NCBI RefSeq assembly: GCF_000003815.2
Contig: NC_049983.1
Span: 12,595,715 to 12,659,714, forward strand
DNA length: 64,000 nt
DNA from: Branchiostoma floridae
Lineage: Eukaryota; Chordata; Leptocardii; Amphioxiformes; Branchiostomatidae
Direction: 5' to 3'
This document shows positions 1 through 14,052 of this stretch, piece after piece; the first letter of the stretch is position 1; the number at the start of each line of letters is the position of its first letter. The position numbers were made by a program, and so were the translations under genes. The notes below the pieces were generated by a model. That model saw only the letters and a program-made list of their open reading frames with translations, ran no database searches and was not told the DNA's origin.

Positions 1-392
1 AATAGGCTTAGCGGCCACCTGTCCAACGCGGCCACGGCCACACGATTTCCGGTTTCGTTGATGCAGAAACACTGCCTATTGCAACCACACTGCAGCCTTA
101 TGTCATCCTGCACCGAGTTTGATATTGTAGTTTGCCAGGATTTGGAGTTCCTGACAGGGTCATTTTGGCGGTAGCAGAAGGTATACATGCCTTGAGCATT
201 GAAGTGCAAGTCTTTTTCTGTGAATTTACCAATCGAGACAATGTTACTTGGTGAGAAAGATTAGTGGGAACTGAAATCATGTGTAGCTTGCTCATGGTCA
301 ATTGATCACCATTTTCTCCATAGTGGCCACCTGTCTACAGTGGCCATATTTCTCCAGTCCCTTGAGTGGCCGCTATAGACAGGTTTGACTGT
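1..392. mobile_element. End of a pogo/Tigger-like DNA transposon (truncated by window edge)
   Basis: The right end reads ...ggccgctatagacaggttt gactg followed by TA, with repeated GGCCAC/GGCCGC motifs at 313-374 and again at 12-42, as in pogo-like terminal regions. It lies in an intron of MOV10L1. The left end is outside the window. Superfamily assignment rests on the repeated subterminal motif and the TA flank only. Confidence 0.5.
99..247. repeat. Module shared with the Helitron-like elements
   Basis: This stretch (attgtagtttgc, aggatttggagttc, gacagggtcattt, gaatttacca in order) matches 53171-53292 and 59519-59640 inside the two Helitron-like elements, at clearly lower identity than those two share with each other. 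Confidence 0.7.
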
Positions 393-549
393 ATAGTCAA
401 ACCATCACTTATTGACACAGTACAAAGTACCTTTAGTTGGTTCCTTTCCATTCCTATTAAAGACTATGTGAAAAAAAACAATAAGAAAATAGTAGGAATG
501 AATGATTGAAGAACATAAAATCCTCAAAGAAATTAATTGCCAGTAAAAA

Positions 550-1014
550 GACATAAAAGTAGCTTACAAGGAAACACTTGATTGTTGACAAATGGGAGGG
601 TGAACATTTTTGACAAGCTGAACCACCATTTTTGAACCACCATTGACAAGCTGTAAGTATTACAATACACATTAGTAGTCTTCCAAACAATGAAGTCCTC
701 CAGGAACACACTTACCAGGAGGTCCGAAGAGGATGTACGGTGCAGGAACACACTTACCAGGAGGTCCAAAGAGGACGTACGGTGCAGGGCGTGCCTCGGC
801 TCGCAGGATCCTGGTGACGGCCGCTCGCTGCTGCCGGTTCAGTCTGGAGTTAAACAGTGGGAGGGGGGCACCAAGTGACCTGCCTCCCTTACTGGGCTGG
901 GCACCTGTTCATATATAGCAGATTATAATACACTTTCATTGAATTGTACAAACTACAATGATACATTTTTTAGACATAAGAGTAGTTTACAAGGAAACAC
1001 TTGATTGTTGACCC
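550..1014. repeat. Direct repeat of about 42 bp flanking the Walker A exon
   Basis: The stretch at about 550-591 (ending cacttgattgttgac) recurs at about 973-1014 with two or three differences. It flanks the exon that also carries the 42-bp internal duplication, suggesting local rearrangement. No function is visible. Confidence 0.7.
701..784 (-). repeat. 42-bp tandem duplication of exon end plus splice donor in MOV10L1
   Basis: Two copies (701-742 and 743-784) differ at two positions. Each contains the coding segment for APY(V/I)LFGPPG and an intact GTAAGT donor. The exon can therefore end at 758 or 716. Because 42 is divisible by three, use of the distal donor adds 14 codons in frame and repeats the start of the P-loop. 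Confidence 0.9.
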
Positions 1015-4000
1015 CAGGTTATGTGAATATAGACAACATTAGGGGTGGCTATCAGTACTGGAAATTCAGGTCCATGTTTTGATCATCTGTGAAAACTTGT
1101 GAATGGGTGATACTCAAAAACAATTGTCAATTTCACTAAAAAGGAATGTGTTTAGTGGAGTGGAGATTCTTTTTTTTACCAGTCAAAGAATAAAAAATGG
1201 CATTGTACCAGTGCGATGTACCAGTCCCCACCCCTAGACAACAAATACCATCACCTGAATGGTTCCTCTTCCCAGCTGGCAGCTGTGTGTTGTTGCTAAC
1301 CAGGTCACAGTTAACCAGTGGAGGACTGAGGGTGGGTTGGGATGGAAACAGCACCTGACTCCCCAGGTTGTGGGCAAAGTTGACAGCCTGGTGACAGCGC
1401 CTCAGCGTGGACCTGGTTAAACAACAGCTAATATTTTAGGGCTGGAAACCATGAGAGAGTGAAAGTGCTGGAGCAACCATATTCGCATGTCAAGAATTGG
1501 TGCTGTTTTTTTTTTCAATCTCCTAATGTCCCTTTTATCACCTTGCTGATGACAACTAGTACATGTATCCTCATTATCTTCCTGATGAAGATTTTCAGAG
1601 AGTGAGAACTTTTATTCTTCATGTTACTTTGGCAAATCAGAAAATCTATTCCCAACATCCAACATCCCAACATTTGGTGAAAAAGCAAATTTAACACAAT
1701 ACAAATTTTTGTGATATTCTCTAAAGACGTATATTAAAGTATTGTATAGAAATAATGGGAGTACATATCTAATACATTACCTGTTGAACATAAAGAAGAC
1801 ATTGTAGGGTTCTCCATTATAGCTACTGTGGAAGTCCTGGTGGAACTTTAGCAGTACTTCCTCCCTTAAAACCTACAGCACACACAAACAGTCAATGACA
1901 AGCTGAATACATTCTGCACGACAAAAATCATTGTTACTACTATGGACAACGCAACAGAAATGAAACAAGGGAAATGAAGGAAAAGATGAAATGGAATAAA
2001 GAGACAAATATCAGATGTCACTTGTACTTAATATCAAATTGGAGTTAGCAAATTGCTTCAGCGAATAATCAACAGAATATCTTTACCTCGTGCACATAGC
2101 CCTCATAGCTAGGGGAACAGTCCCCTGCCCCTGGGGAAGTGAGAACCACCTTGTCTCCGATCAGTACAGAGGGACGACCCTCTGCTAACCCGGGTACAGT
2201 CAGGGACAGGTACTCACCACACGGCTGTAAAGACTCCTGCAACACAAACAAATGTTAGGGGAAAGGGTGAAAAATTCACCCTTCAATGTCAATGTTTTAT
2301 TCTATAGGGCTCTCACGGGCAACACAAGTACATCTGAATTGTGTCTAGAAACAATGACTTTTTACACTCAACGTAACTAATTCAAATTGGTAGCACAATA
2401 ACTGATTAATTTACAATGATGAGACTTAGTACAGTTTTGTGTATATAGCTATCTATACAACAGATTTAACTTCATTATCATAACAGCATATCAGTTGTTC
2501 AGCAAATCAGTAATATTTATGAAAGACAATGATCCTGCTTACATTGATCATGTCAAACTCGTGGATGTCAATCTCCATCTGTAGCTCCTCCAGATGTAGC
2601 AGACAGGACCAGTACCGAGCGTAGTCTGTCATGGTCAGGGGCTGGGAATTATAGGAAGTGTCTTTGATTACCTCGTACGTTGTAACGAATAAGTTTGAAT
2701 GAAGACAAATCTAGCAAAAACCATTTAAGAATACTCTCTTGGCAAGGGCTCTAGCCAGCTCGACATTTTTTTCCGTCAGCCAATTCCCATTGTCGCAAAA
2801 ACACTATTCCAGGAGTTAGAGAGACTGAACTGAGACCTTGAAAAACGGGTTTTAATGAGATTATCGTATGCGAAAGGGCACCGACACACATTATCAACAA
2901 TCATAACAATAGCAAAACAAACAGTGTGTGGCTTTTACGGCCGTGGACGGCGTCCCCAAGCAGCCTGTAGCTTCCACCAAGGAGCTTTTATCAGATTTTT
3001 GTCCGTCAAAGTTGACGGATTGGTTTTAAAAAATTTCCGTCACACGCAGCAAATTTCCGTCAATTGACGGAAAAACGGACGCTGGCTAGAGCCCTGTCTC
3101 TTGGTCACCTTGCATAGTACAGGCATGATCTTTTTGACATCCCTGCCTTCAAACACACAGTCTCTCAGCATGTCTGGTACAGGGTACTGGGGCAGGTGCA
3201 CGGGAAATCTGACAGGTTTTCTTCTGCAAAATACACGGTATCATGGTTAATGCCAGTGGCTACATACTTGGAAAAAGGGGGGCATGCACAAGATACTGAA
3301 ACATGATATCATGTGTTGAAATTCTGAGGCAGGGGAAACTATCATACAACAACACGGGATGTGACTGCGTTTCAGATTTTTATATTAAGCCCCTCCGCTC
3401 ACTCTTTATGTTTTTACACTTACTGCTAATACCAGTATATGTGCAGTACACCAACCTGAAAGGACTCTGTCCTGGTACCACCCAACCATCCTGTACTTTC
3501 TGGGTCTGCCAAGACTTCAGTTTGTTTGGAAATCTGGGTAGAGAGACAGAGAAGACTGTGGAAAACAACTTTTCATGCTCTGAGGTAGAACAAGTCTCTC
3601 ACCTGATGGACATTAGGAGAGAGACATTAATGGTTGTGTAAAAGAATACTTCAATATCCTAAGCTTAACATATAGTCCTTCAACTAATTCCTCTCCATCC
3701 CACCTGTCTCTGGGAGGCCTCTTGAGTGGGGTAACACTGGTGGCCCTCCAGCTATAGTGTCCCTGTGTGCTCTCCATGGCTGTCACCTCCACCCAGTCTC
3801 CTCTGGAGGGGATGTACCCATCCACACACACCTGGGGCCAGAACAGCACCTCACCGTCCACCACACCTGTCTCTCCTCTCACCTGGCTCACACGGCCTGG
3901 GGAAAATAATCAGATCAATGATAAACAAAAGAAAAGATGATTTATCAATGAACAAGATAGGTATATAAAACAATATAGATACGGTACACTACATCTTTAT

Positions 4001-5340
4001 GACATGAAAATGTAACAGTACACTAAATAATTCAACTTGTGGGACTCAAATGAAAAGAAAAGCACACACCATTTTAAAGGCAGATATTGATAGAAATGTA
4101 CTGTTGCAACTCTTATGGATTTCTAACACAAAATACCAAGAGTTTGCTTTCAGTTTGACTTTTACCATAACTTCAAAAGATGGATCAATTTAAACAGAAA
4201 GAGGGAAACAAAAAGAAAAGGAAGATGAGAGTCACAAGAGTAGACATCTTCAGCCATTACCTGTGAGAAGTTGTGACCTTAAAGGCTCCACCTGGACTGT
4301 TCCACCTTCTGAAGTCTCTGCTTTGACCCAGTCCCCCTTACACGGCCTGTACCCAGCTACTGCACAATCCATGTTCACTGTGCGTACATAGTCAATCACT
4401 ACAGTGTTCTGTGTGACGTCTGTCACCATCCCAACAGTGTGACCTGTCATCCCAGACTCATCCTCCTCCCAGCCTCCTGGTGTGATCAACATGATGACTT
4501 CTGCACACCATCCCGCAGTCGGACCGCTACGCTTTGCCGTTACCTGAAAACAACAACTTTTATTCCTAGTAAATTCCTACACTATGGAGTTCATGATGAA
4601 CAAGGCTCAATTAGATTTCTAGTTTCAAACAGATTTGCCCGATGCACATTATTTGTATGCAAATATTTGCTTTCCAAAATTAAAATTCTGCCTATCAACC
4701 TAAGCCTAGGCATTAAGCACTGACATGTCTTCCTACATTGAATGAATTAATTATGGAGTGGCCTTCATTGATCCTTTAATAAAAAATTAAAAGCTGTTGT
4801 ACAAATATAATTGTCCCATACTGATACTCTCTAATAAGCAGAGGTTGGTAGATAAGATTGAAACCTTGTTCTTACCATATTCAGTCCAAGTTCTAAAACT
4901 GACTATTTATATATCATTGAACAACTCTCTTCCTCTTGTACTTTCAGATGATTGATGTTATTTGTAAATGTGCTCCCTGTCTATGTCATCACAGTAAATG
5001 TCATCACAGTAAATGTTTAGACTTCAAATGATAAAAAACTGTCAGTCACCTGTACTGGTGAGCCCAATTTGACCTCCGACCCTTGAACTACGCCCCTGCT
5101 GAAGTAAACTGTGTCGTCGACCAGTCCGTAGTTGTGCGAGAACTGTGTCACGATGCCAGAGAAGTTCCATTCTAAGGAAACTTCCTCTCTGTCATGTGTG
5201 GCTGACTTTCCCACGTTGGAAGACTCAAGAGTATCGGTGTCATCTGACACGGAGGATTCTGTCTCCGACTCTGATGAGTCCTCTGACTCCGTGTGGAGTC
5301 CTGTGATGAGGCTCAGGACTTTTGTTACAGCTGTCAACAT
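716..5340 (-). CDS. MOV10L1: MOV10L1-like piRNA-pathway RNA helicase, N-terminal half (gene continues beyond left edge)
   Basis: Ten exons read on the minus strand: 5340-5050, 4543-4261, 3896-3704, 3533-3456, 3223-3109, 2641-2543, 2236-2087, 1872-1781, 1412-1255 and 904-758 (or 904-716). Every junction has GT-AG sites and the phases chain without a break for about 535 codons. The start at 5340 gives [14 protein letters not shown], like vertebrate MOV10L1. Recognisable blocks are three repeated N-terminal modules ([41 protein letters not shown]), the [11 protein letters not shown] block, the [10 protein letters not shown] block, and [13 protein letters not shown] followed by YVLFGPPG, the first part of Walker A. 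The helicase core lies outside the window. In vertebrates this family is a germline RNA helicase that feeds precursors into primary piRNA biogenesis; the role here is inferred from homology. An acidic Ser/Glu/Asp-rich stretch follows the start. Compared with the human protein as I recall it, a block of roughly 150 residues between exons 3 and 4 is absent. Confidence 0.93.
2743..3096. mobile_element. hAT-type MITE in a MOV10L1 intron
   Basis: A 354-bp element begins CAAGGGCTCTAGCCAGC and ends with the inverted GCTGGCTAGAGCCCTG. It is flanked by a perfect 8-bp target duplication TCTCTTGG at 2735-2742 and 3097-3104. The CAGGG-type end and 8-bp duplication are hAT hallmarks. No transposase is present, so it is non-autonomous. 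The interior carries repeated TCCGTCA / TTGACGGA motifs. The insertion begins four bases into the intron from the splice donor of exon 3223-3109. Confidence 0.88.
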
Positions 5341-5407
5341 ATCAGCACCTTCTCAGGGATGGACAGTCTTCTACAACAGGACGCCCTGGTAAAGAAAACA
5401 AAGATTC

Positions 5408-5676
5408 TTAATAATAATATTGGGTGTATTTTGCAGCCAGTAGGTACCCCAAGTATGAGTAATGAGGCTGTTTAACGTGGTCGAGGCACCTCCTCGAGCA
5501 CGGGACCCCCGTTTTACGTCCCTCCCGGAAGACGATTTTGTGGAAACTTCGTGAGGCTACAGCAATCCGGACGTCCTTGGTTGGGGGACTCCCATCCAAG
5601 TACTGTCCGGACCGCGCGTTGCTAAACTTCCGAGATCGAGGGATCGGGTGTACCAACGCGCAACGCGGACGTAGCT
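5408..5676 (-). mobile_element. 5S rRNA-derived SINE (SINE3-type)
   Basis: Read on the minus strand, 5676-5554 aligns along its length with 5S rRNA: CCCGATC..., GATCTCGGAAG, TTAGCA, GTACTTGGATGGGAG and a GCTGTAGCC end. The internal A-box-like and C-box-like promoter segments are recognisable. It continues into an unrelated body (5553 to about 5420, containing GTGCTCGAGGAGGTGCC) and ends in an AAT-rich tail at 5419-5408. That structure is a SINE rather than a free 5S gene. It lies just upstream of the MOV10L1 start. Mutations in the 5S part argue against a functional rRNA. Confidence 0.8.
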
Positions 5677-5679
5677 GAA

Positions 5680-6541
5680 TTCTCAGAATCTCCTGAGAAC
5701 TCGCAACAGTAAGTGTAATGTTAATTACTTCAGAGGATGAAAACATGAATGTTGAATTTGTTGGACAATCCTGCATGAAATTTATATCAACACATATCTA
5801 ACGTTATATATTTGGTTGTCGCAAAAGCTGATCATAATGCTTCACCATTTTTTTAAACTGAAAAAGTTTGACCACGGAGATTATATCCTATAACGTTATA
5901 ACCTCCTTGGTTTGACCAAGTCTTTTTTTTTTAGCATTTTTTTTCCGCATCATAATTTTTGTCAATTTATCTCAAGGAGGCCGGAGGACCACAAGACTAA
6001 GTACTGTGTGCAAGAGGAGACTATATTTTGATTCTTCGAATAGCGATATACAGGAAGGTCGAGCAAATATAGCCCCAAGTTACAACTTACACTGTATGCT
6101 GCCCTCTTTATCAACTTTATCTCATCATCAGCTAAAAATCCAATAATTTTATGCCCCCCTCCCTCAAAACTTTGACATCAACTTTCCTTTGAACAAATAA
6201 AGATAGATAAATTAGTCTCTACCCAGGACTGTATCTAATAATCTGTGACTCTTACCTTAGATAGTGTTTACACCTTAAGTCATGACTTTTCAAATCTCTC
6301 TTCAGACATCCTGAGTTGCAACAACAGTGTTGATGGATGCAGGATCAGGAAAATCTCTTGGAAACTCTCTTTAAAACTTGTGAACAAAAGAAAGCCTCAC
6401 ATTTAGATACACAGATTCGGCTATTGCAATACGACGTCTAGCGATCTGTATGTAAACCGCATGCATGGTACTTTGCCAGACGGATTGTGCGCACGTCAGT
6501 GCACAAAACTGGTACTCAGGCAAATTTCGGAACACAAGCGA
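5680..6541. other. Intergenic, nothing recognised
   Basis: AT-rich sequence between the SINE and the LINE. I found no exon with supporting splice sites and no repeat structure. Confidence 0.5.
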
Positions 6542-6559
6542 CATATGGGGCCCCATATG
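6542..6559. repeat. Perfect 18-bp palindrome next to the LINE 3' end
   Basis: CATATGGGGCCCCATATG is its own reverse complement. It ends directly before the terminal repeats of the LINE (from 6561). Confidence 0.95.
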
Positions 6560-6560
6560 G

Positions 6561-9516
6561 AATTTACCTGAATTTACCTGAACCGCAGAGACTCCGTGGT
6601 TTGTCTCTGCAGTCAGGAGCTGAAGGGCTGGTAGCCCATTGCCGCTCCTCCGACGATCTCGGCCTCTATGTATCTGTCCATCTTATTCTTGAACCCGTTC
6701 ACTGTGGTCTGGGTAACTACCTCAGACGGAAGTTTATTCCAGGCTTTTACTACTCTTACAGCGAAAGATCTTCTCCGGATTTCCAGCTTGGTACTGGGTA
6801 TTGACAGTCTCAGATGGTGTCCCCTGGTGTTGTAAGGTGTTTGTAAGGGTGTGAAGAGCGTGGTTCTGTCTATCCCTTCTAGTCCCTTCATAATCTTGAA
6901 AACCTCTAACATATCCCCTCGGAACCGCCTTACTGCCAGCGTAGTCAGCTTCATCTTTCGGAGCCGTTGACTGTACGTTAAGTCTTGTAATTCAGGGATC
7001 ATTTTGCTAGCTCTCCGTTGTACGGCCTCGATCAACTTAATATCCTTTTGAAGCCAGGGTGACCATGCTTGTACACAGTATTCTAAATGTGGACGAACTA
7101 GTTGCTTGTAAAGGCGGGTTATAACTTCTGTCTTTTTGTATTTGATGTTTCTTTTGATGATACCCAAGATTTTGTTTGCTTTTTTAACTGCATACGCCAC
7201 GTGGTGGGCTGGCTTTAAAGATTTAGCAATATGTACCCCTAGATCCTTCTCAACGGTGGTTTCTCCAATTGGTGTTCCCTTCATCATATATGTATGACAA
7301 GGGTTATTAAACCCTAGGTGTAACACCACACACTTGTTTACGTTGAACAGCATCTGCCACTTTTTCTCCCATGTACAGACTCTGTCTATATCTTCTTGCA
7401 GTTTACTGGTGCTAGAGCTCGAACTCAGTTCCTGCCATAACTTTGTGTCATCCGCAAATTTTAGTGCGTTGGAAACAGTCTTCTCTTCCAGGTCGTTTAT
7501 AAAAATTAAGAAAAGAACCGGCCCCAGTACAGATCCCTGTGGGACTCCACTAGTTACATTTTTTTCACTTGACGCTGTTCCATTTACCACCACTTTTTGG
7601 GTTCGGCCATTTAGCCACTCTTCAATCCATTTGGCAATTTCGCCTTCGATCCCATGGCTTCTTATCTTTAGTAGTAGTCTTTTATGGGGGACCTTGTCGA
7701 AAGCTTTCGCAAAATCCAAATACAGTACGTCAACCGGATATCCTTTGTCAAGGCTCGCCGTTATTGAGTCGATATAGCAGAGTAAGTTGGTCAAACAGGA
7801 CTTCCCTTTCATGAAACCATGCTGAGTTGGGGCAATAAGTAGGTTGGACTCCAAGTGTTGGACGAGTCTACTTCTGAGTAGCTTCTCTAGAGTTTTGCAG
7901 ATTACTGATGTAAGACTCACCGGACGGTAGTTCTCCGGTTGTGATTTATTGCCCTTTTTGAAAATACTTGTGACGTTGGCCTCTCTCCAGTCTTTGGGTA
8001 CTACTGACTCCCGTAGGGATTTGTTGAATATGTCGGTCAGTGGTTTTGTTATGTTTCCACTAATTTCTTTTAGCAGGCTAGTGTACATTTTGTCGGGTCC
8101 AGGTGCTTTTCCTGTTTTCAGCTTGTCTAGCTCATTTTTAACCATCTCTTCTGTTATGACTACTGACTTAAGTTTCTCCTCATCTTTCCCCTGGAAAACT
8201 GTTTTTGGTATTGGTAGTTGATCCTCATTCTCCTTCGTGAACACCGAGACAAAATAGTTGTTCAGTAGCTCTGCTGTCTCCAGGTCTGATGCTACCACAT
8301 TTCCCTGGGCGTCCTTTAAGGGACCGACTGTGTCCTTTGTAACTTTTTTGTTTCTAATATAGGCAAAGAAGGATTTGGGGTCCTCCTTAATGTTTTTGGC
8401 CAGTTTCTTCTCAAAATCCCTTTTAGCAGTTCTGATGATCTTTTTTGTTTTCCTTTCCATAGTCTTGTATTTCAAGTAATTCTGATACTCCTTTGTTGTC
8501 GTATACTTTTGCCACAGTTTGTTCTTTTTTCTTATTTTCCTCAGTAAGTTACGTGACATCCACAAGGGTTTGGGTCTAGTTGATCTTCTGGGTTTAAGTG
8601 GGACAAATTTATGTGTTCCTTCCTCCAGCACTAACCTGAAGAACTTCCAACTCTCTTCTGTGTTCAGATTTTCTGACCGTGACCAGTCTTGTTCTTCTAA
8701 CCACGTCTTGAGGCCAACAAAATCAGCTTTTTTAAAATCAGGGACCTTTTCTTGGCTCCCCTTTACTTCTGTTTCCAGATGGATCTCAAAGTTGAACATA
8801 TCATGGTCACTGTTGCCTAATCTTCCAATGTTTTCCACTTGGGAAGCCATCCCTTCTTCTGTTGAAAGAATTAGGTCAAGTATGTTATCTCCTCTAGTGG
8901 GTATATCAACATGTTGTGTTAAGTAGCATTCCTGGGTTAGTTCAAGAAACTTCACTCCCTCTCTGTCTGCATCTAGTGCATCCCAATTGATACCCGGATA
9001 ATTAAAGTCACCGAATATCACAGCATCTTTCTTTGTTGCTTCTTGTAACAGTTTGTACAGTCTTTCATTGTTTTCCTCTGATGAATTAGGAGATCTGTAG
9101 ACGACCCCTAGTAACATCTTCCTATTCTTCCCATCAATTTCAGCCCAGACACTGTTCGTAAAACCATGCATTGAGTAGTCCACATGTACTGTATCTAGGT
9201 TATCTTTGACGTACAGGACTACTCCTCCACCTCTCCCTTTGTTCGTGTCTTGCCTGTCCTCTCGAAAGAGGTTATATCCTTGTATTGAAATTTCTGCGTT
9301 AGTAATTTCTTCATGTGTCCATGTCTCGGTAATTCCCACTATGTCTGGGTTGTTATCCTCAACAAGTGCCTGCAGTTCATCCCTTTTGTTCATTATACTT
9401 TGTGCGTTAATCATAATACACTTAAGCTTGGGAGCGCCATTCCCTCCGGGCTTCTTTCGCCAAACCAAACCTTGTTCAACAACTCTGTCAAGCCAGGGGT
9501 CATCCACTGATGATGT
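6561..9516 (-). mobile_element. CR1-like non-LTR retrotransposon, ORF2 region open
   Basis: One frame is open from 9516 to the stop at 6613 (about 967 codons), with a stop at 9519-9517. The first in-frame ATG is at 9414, 31 codons in. An APE-type endonuclease comes first, with INAQS, ITETW, GDFNYPG near residue 166 and SDHD near 233. A reverse transcriptase follows, with NYRPVSLTS, LDFAKAFDKV, GVPQGSVLGP and the catalytic FADD. The C-terminal region (RPHLEYCVQAW, RRFRGDM) is CR1-like. After the stop there is a short 3' UTR ending in two copies of the 10-mer TTCAGGTAAA (6580-6561), as in CR1/L2 tails. No ORF1 is visible, so the copy is probably 5'-truncated. An undamaged frame suggests recent insertion. 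Confidence 0.93.
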
Positions 9517-9610
9517 TCAATTCGACAACAACAGTGACTGGCAACTCCAACAGGTTGTGGCTATAGCCACTACACAATCTATGAGTACGAGAAACTATTC
9601 GCTAGGCTAG

Positions 9611-10457
9611 TCACGAAATTCATCCCCTCGTAATATTGAGACATTTGTCCCTGTTTGACCTTGCGTTACAGACAATTCTAACTATAGACACAGTGCATGG
9701 GTAACGCCTAACTTGACCCATACCCGAAGATTGGCAAAAGGCAATGTTCAGGTAGTGCCCTGTTACCTTCAACCTTTCAGTCATTCTTCAGCCTAACAAC
9801 ATACTACTAGTATTAAACCCATTATCACCGATACGAGGTTAGCAGCTACGGTAAGTTAGGATTGTCTTAGACAAGTGTGACGTCAGTTTAGGTAACTAAC
9901 TAGAAGTTGTCAGTAACGGTATGTTACTTGAACCTGCGCTGCTTTCATATATGACTTATTTCATTTACGTGAATAGAAACGATGTCATTGTCTATAGAGA
10001 GCTATTACAGAAATGCTGTTTGTGATTTGTGAAACGACACAAATGAATTCAGCGTGTAAGAGTTATGTAAGCAGCGAGATTAACGTTAAGTCCCACACAA
10101 GGTGATCTGTGACGTAAACGTCGTAATTTCATAGAATGCATCGGATCATACTTATGAAATGAAACTGTCATAGCAAGAAGCAATTATTATTCATGCAAAA
10201 TGATTAACTGCCGTTCAGCTGTCAAACCCACATTTCTTTTAGAATTACAGTTCTCACCGAACATCTAAGGACGGGGTACCATCTTCATAGAAAAAGCGTA
10301 TGACATACAAGACTATTATGACTAACAATACTTGTGGGATTATTTTGGTATTTGGAAAAGGACAACAAGAACTCGAAATTCATCAGTTTTGATAAAAGAT
10401 ACACTTCGCAAGTTCAACAGTAAGAAGGCCAGTATAATAACGAAGGGTATTGAGGCA
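9611..10457. other. Upstream region of the sulfotransferase, nothing recognised
   Basis: No clear promoter element or repeat. An in-frame ATG at 10332 would extend the sulfotransferase by 42 residues, but that extension is basic and unlike the family. Confidence 0.45.
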
Positions 10458-13327
<2,870 letters not shown>

Positions 13328-13374
13328 GCATTAGGCATTTCTGGACTAGCCAGGCACACACCCCCCCCTCCCCC

Positions 13375-13474
13375 NNNNNNNNNNNNNNNNNNNNNNNNNN
13401 NNNNNNNNNNNNNNNNNNNNNNNNNNNNNNNNNNNNNNNNNNNNNNNNNNNNNNNNNNNNNNNNNNNNNNNNNN
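13375..13474. other. Assembly gap (100 N)
   Basis: Run of N directly after a C-rich tract, 47 bp after the sulfotransferase stop codon. It probably hides the 3' UTR and the left arm of the MITE that follows. Confidence 0.99.
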
Positions 13475-13610
13475 AGCTCGGCCGGACAGCTTTCGGGAAG
13501 GCAAAGTATGATATAAAAGACATTTATTTGTGTATATTTTTACGCAGACATTTCTATTTTCCGAGTTTCCACAAACAGCCCGGCCGGGCCACGGTTTAGT
13601 GACGCTAGCC
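13475..13610. mobile_element. MITE of the GGCCCGGCCGGG family, copy 1 (left end lost in gap)
   Basis: Shares the arm cggccgg-acagctttcggga, the middle ttatttgtgtatatnttta and the arm acagcccggccgggcc, then tgacg-tagcc, with the copy at 33037-33230. The left terminus is inside the gap. Confidence 0.7.
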
Positions 13611-13836
13611 TAACCTGGCCTAAGCCTACCTACACTGACAAAAAATAACTTGGCTGAGAAAAAATCTGTGTACACAGTACATCTCTCATTGATTATCTAC
13701 ATCAATATAAATACGCCGAAAACCATACGTGCAATGCAGATGACCAGCAGCAGGTGCAACAGGTGGATTATGTCTGTAAGCAAATGTAGGAATATGAAAT
13801 TGTTCAACTTATTAACGTTATACATCCTTTTCCTGC

Positions 13837-14052
13837 CTAACCGTCCTCATTGACTGAAGTCCGGATAGCCGAGGTACCGAATCGTCCAAAATTCCTCTGG
13901 AACCAAATTATCTTTCTCGGGCTTGTCAGTACATCCAAGGACCGTGGTACATCGAAAATGAAATCTTCAATTCTGTGGAGAGGGAAACCGACAGCCAACG
14001 CAACAATAATAGCAATTAAACAATAGACAGGAAGTTGATAATTGCCCGCCAT
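13837..14052 (-). CDS. Short ORF with N-terminal membrane segment, unrecognised
   Basis: A 71-codon ORF starts at 14052 in good context (A at -3, G at +4). It begins MAGNYQLPVYCLIAIIVALA, a hydrophobic segment that could be a signal anchor, followed by a basic/aromatic stretch. A weak donor (GTTAGG) lies at the stop, so it could be a first exon of a type II membrane protein whose other exons I cannot find. It may equally be chance. I do not recognise a family. Confidence 0.25.
   Translation of the reverse strand: MAGNYQLPVYCLIAIIVALAVGFPLHRIEDFIFDVPRSLDVLTSPRKIIWFQRNFGRFGTSAIRTSVNEDG

Noticed and set aside
5554-5676. Functional 5S rRNA gene
   Set aside because: Several mismatches to 5S rRNA, continuation into a SINE body and an AAT tail.
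5408-5776. 122-codon minus-strand ORF as a protein gene
   Set aside because: It reads through the 5S-derived SINE; the sequence is explained by rRNA similarity.
10332-10457. Upstream start for the sulfotransferase
   Set aside because: Adds 42 basic residues unlike the family; the 10458 start already gives a slightly long but typical protein.
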